Assembly: GCA_902728285.1 (NCBI GenBank)
Contig: CACVBU010001102.1
Location: 2,064,335 to 2,128,334, forward strand
Source: Clytia hemisphaerica
Lineage: Eukaryota > Cnidaria > Hydrozoa > Leptothecata > Clytiidae
DNA: 64,000 nucleotides
Reading direction: 5' to 3'
The notes beneath the pieces were generated by a model, which worked only from the letters and a program-made list of their open reading frames with translations, was not told where the DNA came from and ran no database searches. The translations under genes and the position numbers were made by a program. Shown piece after piece: positions 14,201 to 26,200 of this stretch (position 1 is the first letter of the stretch; each line of letters begins with the position of its first letter).

Positions 14201-17200
14201 CGAGCTTTTTGCTTATGGCTATTTGCTGTTTTGCACGCTCGTTTTCAACACTTTTCAACACGTTACTTTTCGCTGGGCCTTCACGCCCAACGGGCTTCTT
14301 GTTTTGTTTTAATGAAAATGGTTCCTCGGGCTAGTAATTTAGTGCTTCATGTATAATTTGTTTGTAGCTGATAAAAGAATATATGAGAACATTAAAAACA
14401 TGTCGGGGGAAATCAAATTTTACAAGCCGAATTCTTTTTCACCGTTCAACATTATGTGAATAAATAAGAATTTCGGTCCAACTATATTTACTTAGGAGAC
14501 TTCATTCAGGAGAAGATTACCTACTAAAAATGAAAAATAAATGTCTTAAAACCCTTATAAAATCTTCAAAGCAAATTCCCCCAGTCTAACCAGCTTTCAT
14601 CTTTGTTTTCTCTTAGGAAGTAAGTATCAATTTACTGAAGGGTTTATTTATCAAGAAACTGAAAGAAATACGCCAAGAATGCGAAGATAAGGAACAAGAG
14701 ATCAAAACTAGAAAGTAAGATTATTTTATATTATTCTTATTAAGACCATTGTTTCCGAATGTTTAACAACCATTAAAACCAGACGGGCTAGACGGCTGCT
14801 AGCCACATAATTTCTTAGAAATGTTTCTACCCGAAATTTGGTAGGGAAATTGCAAACGCAGTACCCCCAGGCGCAAAATCTAGTGAATCAATTAGAGGTT
14901 TTGACCTGTTTTTTAACAAGAGTTCCTCATGTTCAACTACTATTACCAATAAATTAATAAACAATTTAATTTCCAATAAATGTGATTTCGCTGATAGCTC
15001 TTATCCCAAAATTACAGAGCGTCGATGTACTCTCAAGGACAGAATGGGGACAAGTTTGAGATGAATCTCCATTTTGAATTGTGGTTTATTGTAAAGAGAA
15101 CTAGACATTTTTAATGGTGGTAGAAGAGCAATTGTCATGTAAATTAGTCAATTTGAAATTACTACAACCCGCTCCAGCAACCATACTCCCCGATCTTTCT
15201 GTTACCTTTTTACAACAGAATTTACGTTTGAAATATCTCTTGATATGTTTATCTTTCAACATATACGCCAAAGCATTCAACCCAGAACATGGAAACAACG
15301 GTAGATGCACGAAAACCGATACCTTCAAGATTGTCAACAATAAATCTTCATTTCCCTTATACATTGACATCAATACACCAATAACAATATAGTAACAACA
15401 GAGCGGTAAAATACACACAGCATATATCAACGATATTATATTTAGAATTGAAACGGCTGTTGTGTTACGTTTTCTCATTCGTAATTCACATTCCATCTCC
15501 ATTGTGGAAAGACGTGATTGTTTTGCCAATGTTCTCTTAGACCATAGGTTTAACACGATTGTTAAAATAACCATTGCGCCTACTACAAAACCTTTGAATA
15601 TCCAATGAGTAGAGTAAAGGTACGGGGAAGTATATGTTGGCTCATATGTGAAAAAAACGTATATGCATGTTAAAGTTACAAAAGCATTCCAACCAATTAA
15701 GATAGAATAGATTTTCCTCGTTGAAACCGTGTAGAATGGTTTTCGAATGGCTAAGTTTCGTAGGAAAGATATCAGCGAAAAGGTGCCAAGACCCAGACCA
15801 AAAGTATAGATTGAGATTACCATCCCTAAGCTATTTGTCGTGCAAGTGCCAGCTGAGCTATTACCAAAGATGATAGAATAAGGCATAAATAGGCCAGTTG
15901 CAGCATCAGTTATTGATAGATATATGTATAATTTTTGAGGAAGGGTTAGATTTTTTTTTGTCTTTTTCAATCCAACGATTAAACCAACATTTGTCATTGT
16001 TGATAACAGATAGATTAGACTTTTGATGAGGGTATCGATCACGTTAAATTGAGTGTCTGAGGTCTGAGATGTACTGTTGTTGACTGTGATGTTTTTTATA
16101 TGGTGAAAATAAAGAAGAAAATAAATACATTTCAAGTTCATTCTTTAACCTTCCACACGTTCTTATCTGTAATAGAAAATTTAACATTTTAATTAGCGAG
16201 GTTAAGCAAGAAGCTATCTATTACGTACAGATTCTATTACGTGAGTTTTTAGACTGGATCCGAGGCGTTTTAGCCTGATTCCTAAAGCTTCAAGGCATAG
16301 AGAAAAAAGTGGTTAAGCAAAAAGGCGATCTATGACGTATGACGTAATGTTTATTTTTCTGTATCTCACTTTCGGCCCCAACTTCTAAAATTATCTTTTT
16401 CTTTCTTTCTTTTTCAGCTTTCTTGTTGGTGGTTTGGTCTATAAAATCCCCTTACTTTCAATCTTAATCTACTTAGTTTTTTCCCAAGACAAATGTTTTA
16501 AAAAAAATTAAAACTGGACGTTTACTATTTTTATTTAACATTTTTATAAACAAAAAATATGTCTATACTTCAATGAATTCTTAACATTGCAATAAAAATA
16601 TATAATTTCATAATTTCATTCCTAGTTTACAGTTTACCAATCAAAATTACTGCTTTATTTATTAACAAAAAAATAATCTGTAAGAGCATAGTGTACAGTA
16701 TGTCATCCTTATTTAGCTGAATTTCTATATGAATGCTTCACCATTAGCATTACCAACTAGCATGTAGCTGTCGCTAAGAATCCCCCGCAGAGCTTCCTTT
16801 CCAAATATCCCTAAGTAAACAAAATAACGCATGTGTAGATTTTAAATTCGTTTTATCGATAAAATTTAAGTCGGAGGAAGAAAGCTTGTTTCAACTTTAC
16901 TTTTGAGATGACATGCGATAGAAACTTCTCAAAAAGAGAAGTTATCGCTCACATGTTATCACAGTGGAAACGCCAAATATTCTGAAATTGATTTGATTCT
17001 TATAAAGTAGACACTTATAATAAAAATAAATATGCTCATCTTTTTCGCCATACTTTGTTTACTTTGTAAGAACTAATTACCGAAAGATATATTGCCTTTA
17101 ATCAAGAGTTATTGATTTGATTCTTATAAAGAAAATGCTTAAAATAAAAATATATATGCTCATCTTTTTCGCCATCCTTTGTTTACTTTCTAATAACTAA

Positions 17201-20200
17201 TTACCGAAAGATATATTGCCTTTAATCAAGAGTTATTGATTTGATTCTTATAAAGAAAATGCTTAAAATAAAAATATATATGCTCATCTTTTTCGCCATA
17301 CTTTGTTTACTTTGTAAGAACTAATTACCGAAAGGTATATATGACCTTCAATCAAGAGTTCTTAATTTGATTCTTATAAAGAAAATGCTTAAAATAAAAA
17401 TATATATGCTCATCTTTTTCGCCATCCTTTGTTTACTTTCTAATAACTAATTACCGAAAGATATATTGCCTTTTATCAAGAGTTATTGATTTGATTCTTA
17501 TAAAGAAAATGCTTAAAATAAAAATATATATGCTCATCTTTTTCGCCATACTTTGTTTACTTTGTAAGAACTAATTACCGAAAGGCATATTGCAATCAAT
17601 CAAGAGATATTGATTTGATTTTTATAAAGTAGATGCTTATAATAAAAATAAACATGCTCAATTTTTCGCCATCCTTTGTTTACTTTCTAAGAACTAATTA
17701 CCGAAAGGTATATATGACCTTCAATCAAGAGTTATTGATTTGATTCTTATAAAGAAAATGCTTAAAATAAAAATATATATGCTCATCTTTTTCGCCATAC
17801 TTTGTTTACTTTGTAAGAACTAATTACCGAAAGGCATATTGCAATCAATCAAGAGATATTGATTTGATTCTTATAAAGTAGATGCTTATAATAAAAATAA
17901 ATATGCTCAATTTTTCGCCATCCTTTGTTTACTTTCTAAGAACTAATTACCGAAAGGTATATATGGCCTTCAATCAAGAGTTATTGATTTGATTCTTATA
18001 AAGTACCAAGTAGCAACAAAAGAGATATAATATTAGGTGCGCGCGAACATTTTAGAATCGCGGCGGCCTGTAACGGTAAATCTTTACTCCCCGGAAAAAA
18101 TCCCTCCCTCAGTTATAATTTCCCGGGAATAAATGACCCACGGAGTAATAATTACCTGAGAAATTATTACTCCCTCGTGGAAAAAATTACTCCCCTTCAA
18201 ATTGCAAATTTATTTGCTCTAATTAGGGGGGGGGTGTTATTTTCCCAGTAAATTATGACTCCCTGGTGAATTCCGGCTATTGCATATTCGAATTAAACAT
18301 TCGATTTGAACATTCCAATCAATGAAGTCACTTGCTAAGTAGAGACGTTTTAAAAATGTATGCATACTGTAATCCATAAACTTTATTGTTGTGGTTGCTG
18401 TAAAAGAAAACCTAGCCATAAAATCATCTACAAGTTAAAGTGACCCGTCCCGTTGAACTGTACCCCTGGTGACGCCAAGAATATTTTCATCCGTTCGGGG
18501 AAAAATCAAAGAATGCTATTCCCACTGTAGCGATTTTTTATCTTCATTTTCCTTTTGAAATAATCTACTCTAAGGACCCGAATAATAGAGGGGTCCAAAT
18601 ATAAAAGGGGGAGGGGGTTCGAAATCAGTATAGTCAAGAAAGATGCCTTTTTATTAGCATTTCTATTGGGCCAAGAAAAAGCTCTACGAACAAGAATTTT
18701 TTGAATTAAATTTCAAGAATTATTTCAAAATAAAGAAAACAGTGTTGCAGTGTCAAGATGTAGCCAGGTTTTTAAAATATCTCTCAATTTTCTAACCCAA
18801 GCAAATCGCACTCAAGAAAAAAGTTTAAATTCAATTTAAATGTCAAAATAACAGTAAAAGTTTCCATATTGTTTTTGTTCATGATAAACAGAAAAAAAAA
18901 GATTAGGAAACCGAATGTCGATGGTGATCTATGCCAGTTTTTTGGTATACTATCAGGGGAGTAAAAATTTCCCGAAGGGAGTCATTATTTTCGCGTAAAT
19001 TTATACTCCCGGAAGTAATAATTTCCTGGGAAAAGATTACTGGGGAGTAATTATTTCGCAGTAAATAATGACTGGAGAGTATAAATTTTGGGGAGTAATA
19101 TTTTACTGTGACACCGGCTCAGAATCGAAAGAAACAACATCATGAATCTGAATCTGAACATGGAATATTTTTCTTGCGAGCAAGTCCGCTACGTGAAGCA
19201 ACAAAAGCCCCTGCGGGGCAATAAAAACACTACTATAAAAAAGTGTGCAAACCCGGTATCGTGTTTCATATCTGGTAGGAGTTCCTTCTTCTGCTTCTTT
19301 GCATTCCAAGGTACCGATATCACCTTTTTAGGAAGGGAGATGTCTCTTTGGAATCAAACCAAACTTTCTGGAACGTTATAATGTCGAAGAAGTTGAAGTA
19401 TGACCAGTCAATTAAAACTTTTCAGTAAAGGATTGTGAACTTAAAGCAGTAGCGGTTGTCCAGAAGATAGAGCTTTATATAATTTTTGGGAACGGTTTGA
19501 AGTTCAGCCGTTGTGTGACATCAGGTTCTTAGCAGGCTGATTTGTAAGTACAATATATAGTCGATGATGAAGAGCAGAAATTGAATCTCGTTGCTTACTT
19601 AGTTGTAGCAGTTGAAATTGGAAAAATAAATAAAGATTTCTTCTGTTATGCTTCGGGTGGAAGGATAAATTTATTTGAGCTCTGGCAGAGCAGTCTTTTT
19701 CGTGTTTGTTGCTTTGGGTGGGTGACATTATAACTTTGGCTTCTTTGCATTTAATGGTGGCACCAAAGAAACACTGAAAAACATGAAAAAGAAATATGGT
19801 TACATGCTGTTCATTGTAATGGTTACTTTGGATGTATTTGGACTTTGAAAGCATATAAAAAGCAAGATAAAAGAGAGAAGAAAAACAAAAGAACCAGAAA
19901 GAAACTTGTTTTGGTTTGATAAAAGAGTCAGCAAAGATTATTTTATTACACTTGCATCTTGACCTTCTTTTGTGCAATAAATCCTTTCACTTTGTTTGTA
20001 TGCATCATAGTTTCCACAGATGAGATTCAAAACATTTCTTCTGTTAGTTTTCTCATTCAGCTCAAACTTGTCAGAAATCAAAAAAAAATTACCAAAGTTT
20101 CTTTTCTGTTTACATTTTTTCGGGTGATTTTTGATCATAAACGATTCAGCCCAGTCTCCGTAAGGTAAATTTCCCGTGAATCATGCTTATATCCTAATCG

Positions 20201-23200
20201 ATATCTATTACGTGAGATTGGAGAATTTCGCGCAATAGATCCACTCCCCAAGATACGACGTACAGGTCAAATTTCACGGGACAGAGTTAGCCTTGAGATT
20301 TGGGCTCTAGCCCGCGAAAAACTCAAGTAATAGATTCTGTACGTAATAGAAAGCTTCTTGCTTAACCTCGCTATTACAGTTGACGATCCCCAGCTCAAAA
20401 GCTTGTTTGGAATAAAATTGCTAAGTGGGAATGGGCTTTTCAAGAAAAAAACCGTATACCCCCTGTTGAGGAGGTCCATTTCCGTTCCAAGGTGGTAAGG
20501 TTTGATATGTTGCGGAATTCCATAGGGAGATGCAAAAATCTGCCTAAAATAACTGGAATTCCGTGGGGGGTAGCTTTTTAAATCCTACTAAAATTCAGAA
20601 TTCCAGAGGGGTTTAAACCTGAAATTGCCTGGAATTCCATGGGGCTGCAGCATTTACAACCACAGAGGGACGGACCTCCTCAACAGGGGGTGTATGGTTT
20701 TTTTTCTGGAAAAGCCCAATGGTTTTTGAGGCTGATTTGTGTCCCTATCTATAACAAAACAAATCCGGGAAACTGGCAGTCTAATAAAACCCCTAATCAC
20801 AAGCCTTCGCTCCTATGCAAAATACATGCCGGCTTGGAGTAAATTAGTGTTTGCGTAATTAAAGACAAACGCTAGAGTATTGTATCGTACAAAGGCTAAT
20901 CTTTGTCATTCCCGGGGAAACATTGCTTGCACATTTCCGGGATCTTTCTGCAGATTTTTCCGGAGATATCGGAAATATTATTTTTTGCTACGAACTAACA
21001 AGTCTAACTCAGTTACTTTTAGTCTTTTCCATTGTAATGTGGCAATAAGAGTGTTTAGCAATTCTTTAATATTTCCAATACTGTGATGTGCGTGTATAAA
21101 AATCTAATCGGCGTTATCTAAATCTAATCGAAAGAAAATTTGAAATGTCTTCCTAAAACAGCACCAGGGTTAAAGCCCCTGCTCGTCTCGTTCCTTTCTC
21201 AAATCTTGTTTCCCAGGGAACCAATGACCCAATAGCTCCAAACTCTCAGGAGAGAACTATTGGTGACAGACATACTCACCAATAGAAGACTTCAGTTTGC
21301 AGGCCACTGTTTTCGAGCAAAAGAAGAAATAATATCCAGACTTCTTTTCTGGTCACCAACGGGTCTAGTAAGATTAAGGAAGTTAACCTTCCTGGATACT
21401 CTGAAGAGGGAAACAGGTCTCGAGATTGAGGAAATAAAGACAGTCATGCAAGATCGGGTATTGTGGAAGGAAGGCTACGCAAATTTTCCGACGTCGAAAG
21501 ATGACGATGATGATGAAATCTAATTTAAATCTAATAATATTTCAGAAAGTATTTAAATATTGTTTTTAGATTAGCTCTACTTTTTATTCTATTTTTCGCC
21601 GACACACCGAGAGCCAAGTCTTGATCCCAACACATAAACATATACCAATTTTCGACTTTTTTCTACCATCTCCTAGTCTCTCCGTAGCCTCACCTACAAA
21701 AGGGGAGCTGCACATGGAATCTCCCTTTAGCCCTTCTTCAGTCTTTAATGTTGGTAGCCTATGTCTAGGTAGGGCCTAAAGCTATATAGTATATTTTATT
21801 CGTAAATCAAAAACGAAAACATCTTATAAGATATAATTATATATAATTATATATAGATTATTTTATTTTATTTTATTTTTAATATATATATAAAATCTAC
21901 CATCATTGGTGATAAAAGAGATATTGATAAATAAATAAAAAAAACAAATAAAAAACGATTAAAGAAAAGAATTGAAGATGGTTCGATATCCGTCAAAGTG
22001 TACAGAAAACCCACACACACAGATCAATACTTGAATTACAATTCAAATCACCCCTCTCAAACTAAAGATGCGGTTATATCATCTCTATTCCGAAGAGCAA
22101 AAGATATAGTGAGTGACGAGAAAGATTTAATAGAGCAAAATGAGCGAATTGTCAATATATTGATGGAAAATGATTACGATAAAAGAACAATATTGAGGGT
22201 TAAAAAGAAAGTAGAAAGAGGTAAACAAAATAGAGAAAATACTGCAGAAGAAAAGGGTTGGTCTAAAAAGCAGGGTAGCCAATTGGGCTAGCCAATTGGG
22301 CTAGGTTGTGGGGTACCTAAATATTTTACAGACCAGAATAGAAATACCGAAAATGAATGCATAGAACCACATTTTACTGACCAGGGAGCATGAATCTGAT
22401 TGATACTTAGATTGATCATGTATGATTCCAAAGATAAACAAAGATATAAATTACCAGGTGTTATTAATGCACGAGGAGTAAGAAATAGAGCTTCATTATA
22501 ATAGAGCTATTTCAAAAGACCTTTTGTACCTATTATAAGCTGCCATATTTAAAAATTTTGAAAGGAATTAATTGTTTGAAACATCTAAACATGATTTAAA
22601 TTAAATAATAGATTCAATAACAAAGGATTGTTAAGATATGACAAGATTAGAGATCATATGGCCCAAAGGCGATTCCAAAGCTATTATCATAGAATTACAG
22701 CTTCACGGAAATGACAATTAAAAACATAAATAAAATCTAAATCGAAAATATTAAAAACTGTTTTGTATATATTTTTTATTCGGGTCTGTAAATTTTCAAA
22801 CGAAGCCAAGAAAGAAGACAAAATGGCGCCAGGTCTCTTGAGAAGTAACAAAGTTCAGTACCTTTGGAAAAAAGGCTATTGTGGCTGAAGTTCGAAAGGA
22901 ATCTTAAATTTTATTACATGGAATCATTAACAAGATGTTGTAATAGTTATTTCCACATGAAAACAGGTTTCAGATTTCAAAAGTTTAGGCAAAAAGAGGT
23001 ACCCCATAACTTAGCCCAATTGGCTACCCCATTGGCTACCCTGCTTTTTAGACCAACCCAGAAGAAAACGAGCCGACTAGATTCAAGTTACCTTATATTG
23101 CAGGAACAATTGAAATGATCTTTCTATTCCACTGATACATTGAGAAGACAATTATCAGAACCTAAAGACACAGTTCCTATGGACAAAACGAACAATGTCG

Positions 23201-26200
23201 TATACAAAATCCCTTATAAAGACTAATGTTACATATATCGGTGAGTCTAAGAGATCTTTCGGTGTCAGATACAAAGAACATAATAGAGCTGTTCGAAATA
23301 GTGGTGCAGATAAAAACGAAATAGCTGATCATTGCTGGGAGAATGACCATGAAATGATTTGGGACGAAAGGAAAGTGATAGATACTGAGGCTTATATCAA
23401 GGACAGAAAGATAAAAGAGACGATTCATTCCTTAAAGGATGAGAATCACATTAACAGCATTTCATACATTCTACCCAATATCTGGATTCCTAACATCCAG
23501 ACAGAGAGGCGAAATTGAAATCAGAGTAATGAGTAATCTTGTAAATTCAAGAGATAATTTACCATACAGCTATGGTAACATGGGGATTTACACCTTGTAA
23601 GGAAAAAAATTACACTTGATAATTATGGGTAGTACAAAATAGTGGAGAAAACATCCTCCACATTGCCTAAAGGCCATCGTTAAGCATACAAATCATCATC
23701 GCCTCCACATTGCCCGATGATGGGAGAAGAATTTCTCGTAACGTAGCCAAACGTAAATCTCGTTATCCAATCCACGATAAACTTCTAATATGAATATCAC
23801 TGGGTTGATAAACGCAAACTTATTTAGATTATTTAAAGATTTAATTAGGAGAAGAAAAAAGATTTGATTAGATTGTGATTTGTGATTTGATTTTTAGCCT
23901 TTTTCATACCCTATTCTTGTGTTAAAAGGGAAATGAAATTGATTCTGTTTTCAGCTTGAAAGGATATAATATATGTAATATATCTAGCAGGTGTATCAAA
24001 TTCTCTTTTAATGAAACCATGTTAACCTTCCCTAGCATGTACCCTTCCACGAGAAAATTGAACACAAAAGTTGAACGAAAATTATTCGTGATGTAGGGGT
24101 TTGTACAGGATGTGAATTAGTATCAAATTGATTTTTCACTAAATGGATCTTGTTTTAATATTATCTAAATGTGATCTAACCTGGGACAGAAAAAAATATC
24201 AACATTTACGTGCGTGGATTGGTAATTTATTGTTAACCATGGAATCAATTTTCGGATGATTTTACTTAATCTTAACTAATCTCAATGAGTATACATCCTT
24301 TCCCTCTCTTTTTACTTCCTTGGAGCATGGAACTATTAGACATGTGAACTTTTCATTCTTCTGAGAAATATAATCTTTAAATGAACTGAAAAAAAACAAG
24401 GATTTTTTTTTTACAACCTGAAAATCATCAACTTTCCTAAGACAATGAGGTGTGTGTTATTTCTGCATCAAAACGCCAGTCTTAGCCAGATCCTGAACCC
24501 GGGGTGGGTACTAGGGTTGGTGGTGAATGAGGGGTATGTGCGGACGGGACCTCCGAAAACCGACCCTTAGAGAGACCAAATTTTAGTGAAAAAGTGACCC
24601 TTAGAGAGACTTTATCGAAAAATTTTCTCTGATTTTCAAAAATTTCCTACCCTTAGTGAGACTTTTTTGTAATTTTTTCTCTCAAAATCAAATTATTTTT
24701 CTAAAATCGTGATTTTTCCCATCCTTAGAGAGACTACTTTGAAATTTCCTGATTTTTGTAACCCTTAGAGAGACTTTGAAAGGTGAAAAACCCGACCCTT
24801 ACCGTCCGCACATACCCAGCACCTATTTTTGCCTAAGTACCCCCCCCCCCCGATCCTGAAAGACCAAGGAATCAGTCAGAACCAATCATACATTCAACTA
24901 TACGCCTGTTGTATCGTCTATTTTTTCAATAATTCAAAATGTTGCGCTAATCGTTGGCTTAAAAAAACAAACAAGCAAATGACACTCTCTCAAAAACTTA
25001 ACATTATCTATTTCCCGGATATCCAGGCCGTAAACTATACAGTCTATTATTTATTTTATTTATTTTTTTATTTAACATTTATTCGACGTCAATTTTTACA
25101 AAATTGTTCTTCCGTCTAAACTAAGAATTATAAAAATGAAAATGCAAAAGATATAAATTATTAAATTATTAAATATAGTAAAATTTTTATATTGATTTAA
25201 AATGTAATTAAAAGAATGCTAAAGACACAGGACTGGCGAAGAGATTGAATTTTTCTATTTTTTTATATTTTATGTTCTGGTTTACAGCCTGGTCTTCCTA
25301 GAGCGATTTACATTCTCAAACCAGAATGCAGTCCGCTTGCTTGTGCTCACTTCGCTAAAGCCGTAAGGGTCGATCTACATGGCGTGGAGCAATTCTGAAA
25401 CAAAATTCAGCTTTTTGTTACATGAAAACATGAAAAAGAAGAAAACAGAGGCAAGTTCATTTTCCAAAAAACATGGTTGGTCATAGTGATGTATGCAAAC
25501 ATGTGAATGGACTTTGTTTTAATTATTGCATGTTTTGAATGGTTTTAGATCTTGTCAGGTTGATTTTCATTAATTTTTGTTTGGCTGCCCTGGGTCGGCT
25601 AGGAAAGTTTTGGAAACATTGTTTTGCAATTTCATTCTCTAGAGGGACCATGCTCTATAATTTTAGAAAGAACTTTGTATGTTTTTTGTTTGTTTTTTTA
25701 ATTTTGAGCTTGGATATCTAGGCTACATTATCAATCGATAAAGGACGCTTTTACAGCATTGCTCACACCATACTTTTGCGATCTTAGACCATATTCAGAC
25801 GTCATGGTTTCGTACCGTTCCGAAACGAAACGATTCCGAAACAAGTGTGAACGTCAAAAATTCGAAACGGTTTCGCTCCATTTCTTTCATTGGAACGGAA
25901 CTGTTCCGTTTTCTTGCTCCGAAACATGGTTTCTGCCTACTTTTTCAGTCCCCCCTTAAAATGCAATTTTGCCCTTCAAGAAAACTCCCCCCTTGTTAAA
26001 ATGTCCCCCTTAAAATGAAAAAAGAGAGGAGTCCCCCCTCAGATTTTAATTTTTAGAGTTTGACAATAACAAAGTACAACGATTGGTTTGATATCAATGC
26101 CATCAACATTATATTGGGTACATAATGATATCCAACTAAATAAAGTTCAATAAAAAGAAATCATTGGAAATAAACTGGATCCTATAAACAAATGATACAA

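Larger units (their letters stand above)
16194..20373. mobile_element. Large (about 4.2 kb) inverted-repeat-bounded composite element
   Basis: The left end TAGCGAGGTTAAGCAAGAAG continues CTATCTATTACGTACAG, and its reverse complement ends at 20373 (CTTCTTGCTTAACCTCGCTA); about 57 bases match with few differences. No transposase is seen. Inside lie the 124-bp tandem array and the ATTACTCCC element (18064-19117). Flanks are AT-rich, so no target duplication can be fixed. It may be a non-autonomous DNA transposon that has taken later insertions. Confidence 0.6.

Noticed and set aside
16985..18003. CRISPR array
   Set aside because: The whole 124-bp unit repeats with no unique spacers, in a eukaryotic intron.
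19504..19977. 157-codon minus-strand open frame
   Set aside because: Phe/Lys/Gln-rich translation without domains, in AT-rich repeat-containing sequence; no paired exons seen.
23195..23518. Stand-alone GIY-YIG nuclease gene
   Set aside because: The domain follows frameshifted Penelope-like reverse-transcriptase remnants in the expected order, so it belongs to that dead element.
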